Of a DNA stretch of 33,415 bases, positions 1-7,862 are shown in pieces (within the stretch, counting starts at the first letter, position 1; every line of letters begins with the position of its first letter). The notes beneath the pieces are model-generated. The model ran no database searches. It was given only the letters and a program-made list of their open reading frames with translations, and was not told the origin of the DNA. The stretch covers positions 1,983 to 35,397 of the forward strand of contig PFUG01000245.1 in NCBI GenBank assembly GCA_002789955.1, read 5' to 3'. The translations under genes and the position numbers were made by a program. This DNA is from Deltaproteobacteria bacterium CG_4_9_14_3_um_filter_63_12. Its GTDB lineage: Bacteria > Myxococcota_A > Bradymonadia > UBA4248 > UM-FILTER-63-12.

Positions 1-81
1 TCGTCGAAGCAGACCGACGCTGCCATCACGCCTCTGGCGATGCTCAGATGGGCAGGTTGTTTCCTGACGACGCCTAAGCAC

Positions 82-2913
82 TTACTGAGGCCGCGCGTCG
101 AGCTTCATGACCTGCAGCGCCCACACCGCGGTCTCGCTCAAGATCGGGTCGGGATCACCGACGGCGTGGTGCGCGGCCTCGCCAGCCGCAGGATGAACGA
201 GCTTCGTCGCGCAATAAATGGCGCAGGCGCGGATCCAGTGGTGTCGGTCATCCACTCGCCGTGCGAGGACATCGTCGATCTGCTTGTCCAGGCCGAGCTG
301 CGTGCCGACGGCACCGAGCGCGACCTTGATCTCATCGTTGGGGTCAAGGGTCAGGAAGGGCAAGAGAAGCTCGAAGAGCGGCCGATCCGCGAGGTTCTCG
401 AGGGCCTCGATGGCGTAGGCCCGAGCCACGGGGTCGGAGCTGAAGCAATAGGTCCGGATCGTGTCGAAATCCGGGTGCTGTGAGGCAAAGCCGACGATCT
501 CGATGACGATTTCCAGCGCCTCCTTGCGCCGATCGTTCAACGCCAAGTAGAACAGCTCCAAGGACCGCTCGTCGTCCTTTCCCTCCCCGTACTCCTCCTG
601 CAGCAGGTGCCGGTCTCTGAGAGTTCGGTAGGCCTCGGTCAGCTCGTCTCTGGCGACCTCGATGAGGAACGTTCGATAGCGCCGGCCGCACAGGCTCAGC
701 GCTTCGGCGGAGAGGATGCGCTCGTCGTGAGGTTTGGCGGGATCGTTGAGGGCGCTCTGCAGCAGATCGACGTTGTCGACAGCGTGATTCGAGAGGAAGT
801 GCGCAGCGCGATTGCGCAGCCCAGAGGGCAGCCCCTCCGCCGCGCGCAGCATGGGGCCGACCGCGAACGGCGAGGCAATGCGCAGCAGTGTGTCGATCAG
901 CTGCAGACGCACGGCGGGTTTGTGGCCGGTGAGCTCACGGACGATCTCGTCGACCAGAAAGTCGCAGCTGGGATCGACGCGTTCGTTGAGCGTGCGAGCC
1001 GTGAGCAGCCGCACCTCCTCGTCGGGATCGCTGAGCAGAGGAGTCAACATTCGCAAGTGCCGGCGATCTCCGAGCCGCGCGAGCACCGCCACCGCGTGCC
1101 CGCGCGAGCGGGCGTCTTCGTGGTGCAACAAGCGATGCAGCTCTGACGCCCCCTTGGCCACGTACATGAGGTCCCAGTGGGTGCAGAGTGCAGCGATGGC
1201 TTCGCGGCGTATGTCGCCGCTCTCATCGTCGAGCGCGGCGATCACCAGCGCCATGTCTGCGTCTGGAACCGAGGCCAGCGCGCGGATGGCGGCGGCGCGG
1301 ACGCGGCTGTTCGGGCTCGACAGGAAGGGCAGGGTGTCTGGGATCGACACGGAGCGGGTCTCGGGAGCCCACTTGGCCAACAGATTGAGCAGCTCCGCAG
1401 TCAGCTCGGGCTCGTCGTGCGAGAGACGAGTTCTGACCGACGCGATGGCGCGGACCGGCTCGACGGCGTAGAGGGTCTCGGCCGCGAAACAGACCAGCTC
1501 GGCGTCCTTGGATGCCAGCTGCTCGTTCAACAAGGCCATCGATTCGCTGGTCGCCATCCCGACGTCGACGCCCACATCTTCAGGGTCGAAGGTGCGGGTG
1601 CGAATGCGCTCGACGATGGCTTTCGGGTAGGCAGAGCGCGTGACCAATGCCACGGCGATGTAGCCCAGACAGACGAACAAGCCGCCCACACAGACGATGG
1701 CGGCGGAGCCGTGCGAGCCGATGGCGGCCATGAGCACCGACTCGGGCGAGCCAAAGAGGTAGAGCAGTCCCGCTGCGGTAGCCGCGGCGATGGGCTTCAC
1801 AGCGCCCTCGCTGCGGCCGCGGACCTGTTGGGCCACGGCCGGGGCGAGCCCCTTGTAGAGGAGCTTCTCGTTGGTCTCCTCGACGACGTTGCGGCTTTGA
1901 ATCAGGAGGAACGAGGCGACGGCGACGCCGAGCACCGGGGCGACGAGGACGGAGATGAAGACGCTGATCGAGAGCAGCGGCTGGACCACCGTGATGTTGC
2001 GCACGCCCAGCGACGAGGCCAATCTCGGCAGGACCAAGAAGCTCAACGTGAAGTTTGCGGCCGAGCTCACGGCTGACCAGAAGCCGAGGAATTCGGTCAG
2101 CGAGTCCGTGTCGGTATAGTTGCGGCTGAAGATGTCGAAATAGACATACTCGGCCAGGAACAGGACGACCGCGCCCACGAACGAGAGGCCGACGATGCCA
2201 AAGACCAGGGGACGCTCGACGATGGCCGCCTTGAGGCGACGCAGCGCGCCCCCTCTCTTGGCGCCCAGGCGTCTACTGGGTTTGCGGCTGCGCGGTGACG
2301 AGTCGCTGGACTGGACCACCTTGAGGTGTCTCTGGACCGCCCGAATGAATGCCAGGTTCAGCAACTCGATGCCGAACCAAAGGTAGAGCAGATTCTCGGT
2401 AGAGATCACCCCAGCCATGGTGCTCGTCGCAAATCCTGCGACGATTCCGCCAAGGCTCGCCGCGGCGAAGAGCTGAGGAAAGGCGCGTTTGGACTCGCGA
2501 ATGGTGAAGTAACGGCTGGCGAAGGTCCAAAACTCGTTGAGGAGAAAGGTCTGCACGACTGGGGTCGCGATCATCAGCGTGAAGCTGCCGACCGAAGAGT
2601 TGAAGTGGTTGAGCGTGGCGAGGCCCAACACCATCGCGCCGCAGAGGATGATGACCGGCGCAAAGCCACGGCTGGTGGAGTCCTTCGCGCTGAAGCGCTC
2701 ATAAACGATGGTGAGCGGCAGCATCGTGGCTGCCAAGCCCAGGCGCGCGGTGGGCAGCATCGCGACGCCGTGGGTCGAGAAGAACAGCGAGTCCGTGATG
2801 TTTTGCAACATCATGAGACCGCCGAAGAGGTGGAGGTTGAAGACGAAGAAGAGGCTCGTCTTGCTCCACTTCAACCCTAGGCGAGGCGACGATGACAGCG
2901 CGTCTTCACTCAT
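82..2913 (-). CDS. Npt1/Npt2 (ATP/ADP translocase)-like or MFS-like membrane transporter fused to C-terminal HEAT repeats
   Basis: Long ORF. N-terminal half is polytopic hydrophobic (SLFFVFNLHLFGGLMMLQNITDSLFF..., NEFWTFASRYFTIRESKRAFPQLFAAASLGGIVAG). C-terminal half has helical HEAT-type repeats (SRVRAAAIRALASV, DIRREAIAAL, EEVRLLTARTL). Start placed at MSEDALSS (2913); the ORF track extends to a GTG at 2961, and no clear SD discriminates. Confidence 0.78.
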   Translation of the reverse strand: MSEDALSSSPRLGLKWSKTSLFFVFNLHLFGGLMMLQNITDSLFFSTHGVAMLPTARLGLAATMLPLTIVYERFSAKDSTSRGFAPVIILCGAMVLGLATLNHFNSSVGSFTLMIATPVVQTFLLNEFWTFASRYFTIRESKRAFPQLFAAASLGGIVAGFATSTMAGVISTENLLYLWFGIELLNLAFIRAVQRHLKVVQSSDSSPRSRKPSRRLGAKRGGALRRLKAAIVERPLVFGIVGLSFVGAVVLFLAEYVYFDIFSRNYTDTDSLTEFLGFWSAVSSAANFTLSFLVLPRLASSLGVRNITVVQPLLSISVFISVLVAPVLGVAVASFLLIQSRNVVEETNEKLLYKGLAPAVAQQVRGRSEGAVKPIAAATAAGLLYLFGSPESVLMAAIGSHGSAAIVCVGGLFVCLGYIAVALVTRSAYPKAIVERIRTRTFDPEDVGVDVGMATSESMALLNEQLASKDAELVCFAAETLYAVEPVRAIASVRTRLSHDEPELTAELLNLLAKWAPETRSVSIPDTLPFLSSPNSRVRAAAIRALASVPDADMALVIAALDDESGDIRREAIAALCTHWDLMYVAKGASELHRLLHHEDARSRGHAVAVLARLGDRRHLRMLTPLLSDPDEEVRLLTARTLNERVDPSCDFLVDEIVRELTGHKPAVRLQLIDTLLRIASPFAVGPMLRAAEGLPSGLRNRAAHFLSNHAVDNVDLLQSALNDPAKPHDERILSAEALSLCGRRYRTFLIEVARDELTEAYRTLRDRHLLQEEYGEGKDDERSLELFYLALNDRRKEALEIVIEIVGFASQHPDFDTIRTYCFSSDPVARAYAIEALENLADRPLFELLLPFLTLDPNDEIKVALGAVGTQLGLDKQIDDVLARRVDDRHHWIRACAIYCATKLVHPAAGEAAHHAVGDPDPILSETAVWALQVMKLDARPQ

Positions 2914-2933
2914 GAGGCAGCACTCGCAGGGAG

Positions 2934-3016
2934 GGGATTGCCGAGCCAGTTTTCGCGGCACAACCGCCTGAGAAGACGCGCAAAATCGGTCGTGGTACGC
3001 GAGGCAAGAAACCCCT
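2934..3016. repeat. Dispersed REP-like repeat, locus 1 (imperfect inverted pair)
   Basis: Minus-strand unit 3015-2978 = GGGGTTTCTTGCCTCGCGTACCACGACCGATTTTGCGC, closely matching + strand 9194-9231. Plus-strand arm GGGGATTGCCGAGCCAGTTTTCGCGG is inverted relative to it. Confidence 0.6.
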
Positions 3017-3236
3017 CGAACGCCTCGCGTGCTTCGCGCAGGTCGGAGCGCGCCAATTGGTCGCCGGTGGGCAGGCGGAAGCCACCGCGGTCGGCCGCGA
3101 ACCGAAGGTTTCAGCCCTCGCTGCAGTTCGCCAATTCATGTCGATTCTCTTGCCGACGCAACCATAGGTCACCCGTAGGACGCAGTGGAAGGATACTTGG
3201 CGACGACAGCGGAGCAACCGTTGGATTGCTCTGAAA

Positions 3237-3299
3237 TCGGAATTCGCGCGCGACTCGGAACCGAGCTGGCCCGAGCCGCTGGCTTCCCTGCGCGCGATC
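3237..3299. repeat. Dispersed palindrome-rich repeat, locus 2
   Basis: TTCGCGCGCGACTCGGAACCGAGC (3243-3266) matches 31605-31628 at 22/24. Both are followed by CGCGCGATC, which can pair with the upstream TCGCGCG. Confidence 0.55.
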
Positions 3300-3566
3300 C
3301 CGCCGAGAAAGCCGTTAAAGCACGCCAGGAAATTTGATGATGGCGGTAGAAGCCTGGTGTAGCGACGCAGAAAGAAACTTTTTTTTGAGGTCAAGAACCC
3401 GACATCGCCCGCCGTTGCTGGGCTTTCGGCGCCGCTTGAAAATTGGGTCATAACTCGCTGTAGCTGTTACGAAATTTGAGTTCGAGATATCCAAAAGATA
3501 AACATTTTTCTGTTCATGATGGGGCGCGCGTCGAGATTTTTAGCGCTCTTGCGTTTCTTTTTTCGC

Positions 3567-3596
3567 TTGACACCCCCGGAAACACATGGTTATGGT
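3567..3596 (+). promoter_or_regulatory. Sigma70-type promoter for the HU gene
   Basis: TTGACA (3567-3572), 18-nt spacer, TATGGT (3591-3596), about 75 nt upstream of the HU start codon. Confidence 0.55.
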
Positions 3597-3612
3597 CCTG
3601 ATCGTGAGGCCA

Positions 3613-3633
3613 GATAAGGACTTGCGCCTTATC
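3613..3633 (+). other. Stem-loop in the HU 5' leader
   Basis: GATAAGG-acttgcg-CCTTATC, 7-bp perfect stem between the predicted promoter and the SD (AAGGAGAAGAG). Confidence 0.5.
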
Positions 3634-3669
3634 AAAAATGTGAACCACTTCGCTCAAGGAGAAGAGTAA

Positions 3670-3996
3670 ATGACGAAAGCAGAACTGATTGAAAAAGTGT
3701 ACGAAGGCGCTGACGGCTTGACCAAGAAGCAGACTGCCGATCTCGTCGACAGCGTCTTCGCGGCCCTGTCCGATGCCGTCCGCTCCGGCAACCGCTTCAC
3801 GTACCCCGGTTTCGGCACCTTCACGGTCAAGGATCGAGCTGCCCGTGACGGCCGTAATCCCCGCACCGGCGATGCCATCAAGATTCCTTCGAGCCGCACC
3901 GTCTCCTTCAAGCCGGCCCCCAAGTTCAAGGACACCCTCGGGAAACCGAAGAAGCCCGCCGGCAAGAAAGCTCCTGCTGCTCCCAAGAAGAAGTAA
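3670..3996 (+). CDS. HU family DNA-binding protein with Lys/Pro/Ala-rich C-terminal tail
   Basis: MTKAELIEKVYEGADGLTKKQTADLVDSVFAAL...GFGTFTVKDRAARDGRNPRTG is a canonical HU fold. Tail is GKPKKPAGKKAPAAPKKK. SD AAGGAGAAGAG precedes the ATG. Confidence 0.96.
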   Translation: MTKAELIEKVYEGADGLTKKQTADLVDSVFAALSDAVRSGNRFTYPGFGTFTVKDRAARDGRNPRTGDAIKIPSSRTVSFKPAPKFKDTLGKPKKPAGKKAPAAPKKK

Positions 3997-4021
3997 AGAT
4001 CCTAACCGATCTTGAATGAAT

Positions 4022-4055
4022 AAGGCCGAAAGCGAATGCTGACGGCCTTTTTCAT
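4022..4055 (+). terminator. Rho-independent terminator of the HU gene
   Basis: AAGGCCG...CGGCCTTTTT stem followed by a T-run, 26 nt after the HU stop. Confidence 0.8.
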
Positions 4056-4337
4056 TTCTTTCGTGCCTTGCAGCCTTTTACAACGAGATCGCGCAAGGTC
4101 AGATTTTCCCGTGGTACGGAAATTTTCCTCAAAATAAGTATTCATTGCTGTCAATATTACTGCCACTCTCGCCGACCCTTCCAAGACCGCCCAAAACTCC
4201 TCTCTAACGCAAAATTGCGCCAGCCAGAGTCGCGGCATGGCGAGTCGAGACACACTCGCTTCGCGAGCCATCGAGCGGAGTGAGCCAAGAACCCCCAAGC
4301 TCAGCCATTGACGCACCTGTCACAAGTCGATTCCGCG

Positions 4338-5936
4338 TCAACGGCCTCGCTTGCGCACCAGCTTTGCACGCACCCGGCTGCTCAGGCGGGACCAGTCGCT
4401 TGGCACCAGCACACGCGCCAGGCCCGCAGCCACCGCCCCACCGAGCACTCCACCTACCGTCACCCGCAACAGCGCGTCCAACGACACCCCCCAAGACGGC
4501 AGCAACAACATCCATCTGCACATGAGCGCCGCCACCAGCGAGCCACCACCCGCGATGACCAAGCCGCGCAGCGTACTGTCCAACAGCGAACGCAGGCTCA
4601 TCGCCCGGTTGCTGCGCTTGTAGGCCAGCACCGTCACCAAGGCCTGGGTCGTGATCCCGATCGTCGCCGCCAGCGCCAGCCCAGACGCCCCCATCCGGTC
4701 GCCCAACGTCATATAGAGGGGCACGCTCCCCAATGTTACGACAGTGCTCAAGGCCATGGGGGTGAGGGTGTTCTGCTCTGCATAGAATCCCCGCGCCGCA
4801 ACCATCTGGACGCCCCATGAGGCAATCCCCAGCGCAAACAACTCCAGCACCGCCGTCGCACGCGCCGAGTCTAAAGCCGTGAACGCCCCCCGCTGGTAGA
4901 CCAGCGTCACAGTGGGCTCCGCCAGCGCGACCATCAGGCCGCCTGCCGTCAGCGCCAACAATATGACGTAGTGCAACGAGCGGGTCAGCATCATCGCCAG
5001 CTCGTCGCGCTTCCCCTCGCCGGCCAGCCTCGACAGGAAGGGCAGCGCCGCCTGGCTCGCCGCCTGGCCGATCACCGCGATGGGCACCAACATCAGTCGG
5101 CGTCCGTAGTTCAGCCAGCTGATCGTTCCCGTCTCCATCGCGCTGCCGAGAATGCGGCCAAACCACTCATCCAAAGTGACCAAGCTCACGCCCAGCATCA
5201 GCGGGATCGTCAGCAGGACGTACCTGCGGAACTCCACCTCTCGCCAGGCGAAGTGTGGCCGGTACTGCAGGCGGTCGCGGGCCAAGTAGAGCGACAGCCC
5301 AAACGGCCCGATCACTGCGCCGATTAGGGCGCCGACTGCAAACCCCGCCATCCCCATGCTCGAACCGAGCAGCAGCCCGAAGAAAATGATGCTCCCGTTG
5401 TAGACCAGCGGCGCCAGCGTCGCCGCTGCAAAGCGGCCTTGCGCCATCAACGTCGCCAGGATCAGGCCGCCGATGTAGTGGAAAAACTGACACGGCAAGA
5501 CGATCCGAGTCATCTCCACGGTCAGCTGGGTTGCGGCCGGGCCGAAGTCCGGAAAGAGCAGGTGGATGAAGTATTCGGTGAACACCTCGGCGACCACGAT
5601 GCCTGCGAGGAGGACGCCGCCCATCACGGTGGCGATGGTCGAGAAGAGCTTCCACCCCACGCTCTCTCGGTCCTGCGCGAGGCAGGCGCCAAACAAAGGG
5701 ATGAACGTGATCGACAGCGTTCCCCCGGCCAAAAAGTAGTTCATCAAGTCGGGCAGCAGAAACGCCGCGTTGTAAGCATCCGTCGCGACGCCCGCTCCCT
5801 GCTGGTAGGCGATCACCGCCTCGCGCACGTAGCCCAACACACGCGACAGCAGAATGCCCACTGACAGCATCAGCGCAGCGATCCCTACTCGCTTACCGTG
5901 CAGCGCGCTGACGGCTCGGTGGCTGAGCTCACTCAT
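4338..5936 (-). CDS. murJ: Lipid II flippase MurJ
   Basis: 532 aa polytopic protein with MurJ/MviN motifs: GILLSRVLGYVREAVIAYQQGAG.ATDAYNAAFLLPDLMNYFLAGGTLSITFIPLF; Q-A-ALPFLSRLAGEG. Confidence 0.94.
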   Translation of the reverse strand: MSELSHRAVSALHGKRVGIAALMLSVGILLSRVLGYVREAVIAYQQGAGVATDAYNAAFLLPDLMNYFLAGGTLSITFIPLFGACLAQDRESVGWKLFSTIATVMGGVLLAGIVVAEVFTEYFIHLLFPDFGPAATQLTVEMTRIVLPCQFFHYIGGLILATLMAQGRFAAATLAPLVYNGSIIFFGLLLGSSMGMAGFAVGALIGAVIGPFGLSLYLARDRLQYRPHFAWREVEFRRYVLLTIPLMLGVSLVTLDEWFGRILGSAMETGTISWLNYGRRLMLVPIAVIGQAASQAALPFLSRLAGEGKRDELAMMLTRSLHYVILLALTAGGLMVALAEPTVTLVYQRGAFTALDSARATAVLELFALGIASWGVQMVAARGFYAEQNTLTPMALSTVVTLGSVPLYMTLGDRMGASGLALAATIGITTQALVTVLAYKRSNRAMSLRSLLDSTLRGLVIAGGGSLVAALMCRWMLLLPSWGVSLDALLRVTVGGVLGGAVAAGLARVLVPSDWSRLSSRVRAKLVRKRGR

Positions 5937-5985
5937 CGAGCTGCGCCATCACGTGCACCGGGAATTGGCTCATCTGGGCTGCCAT
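5929..5985 (-). CDS. Candidate 18-aa leader/upstream ORF of murJ (MAAQMSQFPVHVMAQLDE)
   Basis: ATG at 5985-5983, TGA at 5931-5929. Preceded by AAAGGAG 4 nt upstream. The stop overlaps the murJ start region (ATGAGTGA). Below the length cutoff of the supplied ORF track. Confidence 0.35.
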   Translation of the reverse strand: MAAQMSQFPVHVMAQLDE

Positions 5986-5990
5986 GCCAC

Positions 5991-6024
5991 TCCTTTCGCT
6001 CGCAATCCGTTGCGAGCGAAAGGA
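5991..6024. repeat. Perfect 15-bp inverted repeat (4-nt loop) in the murJ 5' leader
   Basis: TCCTTTCGCTCGCAA-TCCG-TTGCGAGCGAAAGGA read on the + strand; arms are exact reverse complements. Confidence 0.95.
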
Positions 6025-6070
6025 TTTGTCTCGTCCGCCGGACCAGTCTTGAGCGCCGAACCGACCGCAA

Positions 6071-6099
6071 GATATCTCAACTCGCTCGAGTTATGGCAA
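6071..6099 (-). promoter_or_regulatory. Possible murJ promoter
   Basis: Minus strand TTGCCA (6099-6094), 17-nt spacer containing AACTCG-ag-CGAGTT dyad, GATATC (6076-6071). Weak -10 match. Confidence 0.25.
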
Positions 6100-6203
6100 G
6101 GACGCCGCTCAGCGCAGGTCATGAGCGCTCGTGCGTGATCCCTAGGCTTGCCCCACGAGGGCCACATTGGGTACGCTCCACCGTCGCACAGGCCGCTCCA
6201 TTT

Positions 6204-6242
6204 GGTTCGTAGGCGTGGTTCGTAGGCGTGGTTCGTAGGGGC
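6204..6242. repeat. Three tandem copies of a 13-bp unit
   Basis: GGTTCGTAGGCGT / GGTTCGTAGGCGT / GGTTCGTAGGGGC, read directly. Confidence 0.9.
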
Positions 6243-6265
6243 GGCCGGCGGCCGCCCTCGGGCAA

Positions 6266-6766
6266 GTGCTGACGCAGAAGCCAGAACCCGTTCGAAGACC
6301 TCGAGGTTTCATTGACGTGAAGCTGACCACCCTCGAAAAAGTGCTCCACCTGAGGCGGGTTCCTCTCTTCTCCGAGATGACCGGGCGCGAGCTGAGGCAG
6401 GTCGCCGAGATCGCTGCAGAAGAGGTCTTTCCTCCCAAGGAACGCATCTTTAGCGAGGGTGACCCAGGGTCCAAGCTCTATATCTTGGTCGAAGGCGTCG
6501 TCGAGATCTCCCTCGAAGGAACCTTGCTCGCCGAGGTCGGCGTGGGAAACTTCTTCGGCGAAATGAGCATCTTCGACAAAGAGCCCCGCTCCGCCAGCGC
6601 CACGACCAAGAACAAGGTCGTCAGTCTGACGCTGAGCAGCTCCGATTTCCGTGAGCTGGTCTTCGTCTTTCCGTCGGTCGTCTTCCCGATCTTGCAGCAC
6701 ATCAGCCGCAATCTTCGCAAGGCAAACGCCGAGGTCCGCGCGCTGAGCCAGGAGCAGAAACGCTGA
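6266..6766 (+). CDS. Cyclic nucleotide-binding (Crp/cNMP-type) domain protein, single domain
   Basis: LTTLEKVLHLRRVPLFSEMTGRELRQVAEIA...IFSEGDPGSKLYILVEGVVEISLEGTLLAEVGVGNFFGEMSIFDKEPRSASATT is a cNMP-binding jelly-roll. No HTH follows. Alternative GTG start at 6317. Confidence 0.86.
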   Translation: MLTQKPEPVRRPRGFIDVKLTTLEKVLHLRRVPLFSEMTGRELRQVAEIAAEEVFPPKERIFSEGDPGSKLYILVEGVVEISLEGTLLAEVGVGNFFGEMSIFDKEPRSASATTKNKVVSLTLSSSDFRELVFVFPSVVFPILQHISRNLRKANAEVRALSQEQKR

Positions 6767-6788
6767 GCGCCAAAGAACGAGGAGACTC

Positions 6789-7862
6789 CTACTCTCGGTA
6801 GTGCTCTGCGAAGTCCAGGAGAAGCGGCAACGCGGGGTCGAACTGCTCGGGCAGTGCGCCGAAGCCCAGGCGAATCGTCCCTGGTTCGCCAAAGAACGAG
6901 CCAGGAGCCAGGGCACAGTCGTGAGCGGCCATGAACACACGCGCGAAGCGCTGGTCGTCCTCGACCCCCAAGAGCTCGACGCTGGCGATGATGAGCTCCC
7001 CAGCGGGCCGCAGCCAAGCCAGCCTCGAGCTCTCGGCCAGCGCCTGGTCGACGCGGTCTGCTCGACCAGCGACGTGGGCGGAGACGACACGATAGTGGGC
7101 TCCAAGGTCCTCGAGTGCGGTCAACGCGACGGCTGAGACCGCCGAGGGGAACAGCCCCGGCGTGTAGTACTGGGCTCGCTCGAGCTGTTCAGCGAGCAGC
7201 GGTGGAGCCGCGACCCAACCGCAGCGAGCGAAATCAAAGCCGTAAGCCTTGGTGAGGCTCGAAACGATGCAGACGTTCTGCGCAACCCCCCAGGCGCTCA
7301 CCGCCCCCGGGATAAAAGGCGTATAGACCTCGTCGACGACGAGCCAGGCCGGAGCCACCGCCTCGGCCAACGCCCTGATGACCCCTGGTGAATCGTATTG
7401 CCCGGAGGGGTTGTGAGGGTTGGTCACCACCACGCAGGCACAGCCACGCGACAGCCGATGGGCTTGCTCGAGAGAGGCTCCGAGGCTGTAGCGCTCTTGG
7501 CGGATTCTCCGAAACGAGCGCAGCTCGGCACCGAAGGCTTCGAAGCTCCTCCAGAGGGGCTCATAGGCCGGCGACTCCACCAGGACTGGACCGCTTCGTC
7601 CCAACGCCAAGGCGAGCAAGAAGATGCCGTTGGTCGCGCCAAGGGTGGGAAAGACGCAGGCGAGCTCGGCTCCGCAATGTTCGGCGAGACGCTCGCGCAG
7701 CGCCAAATTGGTCTCGTGCGCCGAGGCACGGAGCCAGCGGGCAGCATCGAACCGTGCCGGCAGCGCAGTGCCTTGCCAGGGCAGGCCACTGGTGGCCAGA
7801 TCGAACTTCGTTTGGTGAAAATAGCGGACAGCCCAATCTTGGAGGTAGGCGATCTTGTTCAT
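6789..7862 (-). CDS. Class I/II PLP-dependent aminotransferase
   Basis: TNPHNPSGQYD, VVDEVYTPF, SSLTKAYGFDFARCGWV (PLP-lysine region), IRLGFG. Start MNKIAYLQDW overlaps the upstream NYN gene stop (ATGA). Confidence 0.9.
   Translation of the reverse strand: MNKIAYLQDWAVRYFHQTKFDLATSGLPWQGTALPARFDAARWLRASAHETNLALRERLAEHCGAELACVFPTLGATNGIFLLALALGRSGPVLVESPAYEPLWRSFEAFGAELRSFRRIRQERYSLGASLEQAHRLSRGCACVVVTNPHNPSGQYDSPGVIRALAEAVAPAWLVVDEVYTPFIPGAVSAWGVAQNVCIVSSLTKAYGFDFARCGWVAAPPLLAEQLERAQYYTPGLFPSAVSAVALTALEDLGAHYRVVSAHVAGRADRVDQALAESSRLAWLRPAGELIIASVELLGVEDDQRFARVFMAAHDCALAPGSFFGEPGTIRLGFGALPEQFDPALPLLLDFAEHYRE

Noticed and set aside
1177-2076. 299-aa plus-strand ORF opposite the transporter gene
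   Set aside because: Antisense to a well-supported CDS, with low-complexity D/R/G/H-rich composition typical of GC-rich antisense frames.
6204-6242. 13-bp tandem repeats as a CRISPR
   Set aside because: Units are contiguous, short and spacerless.
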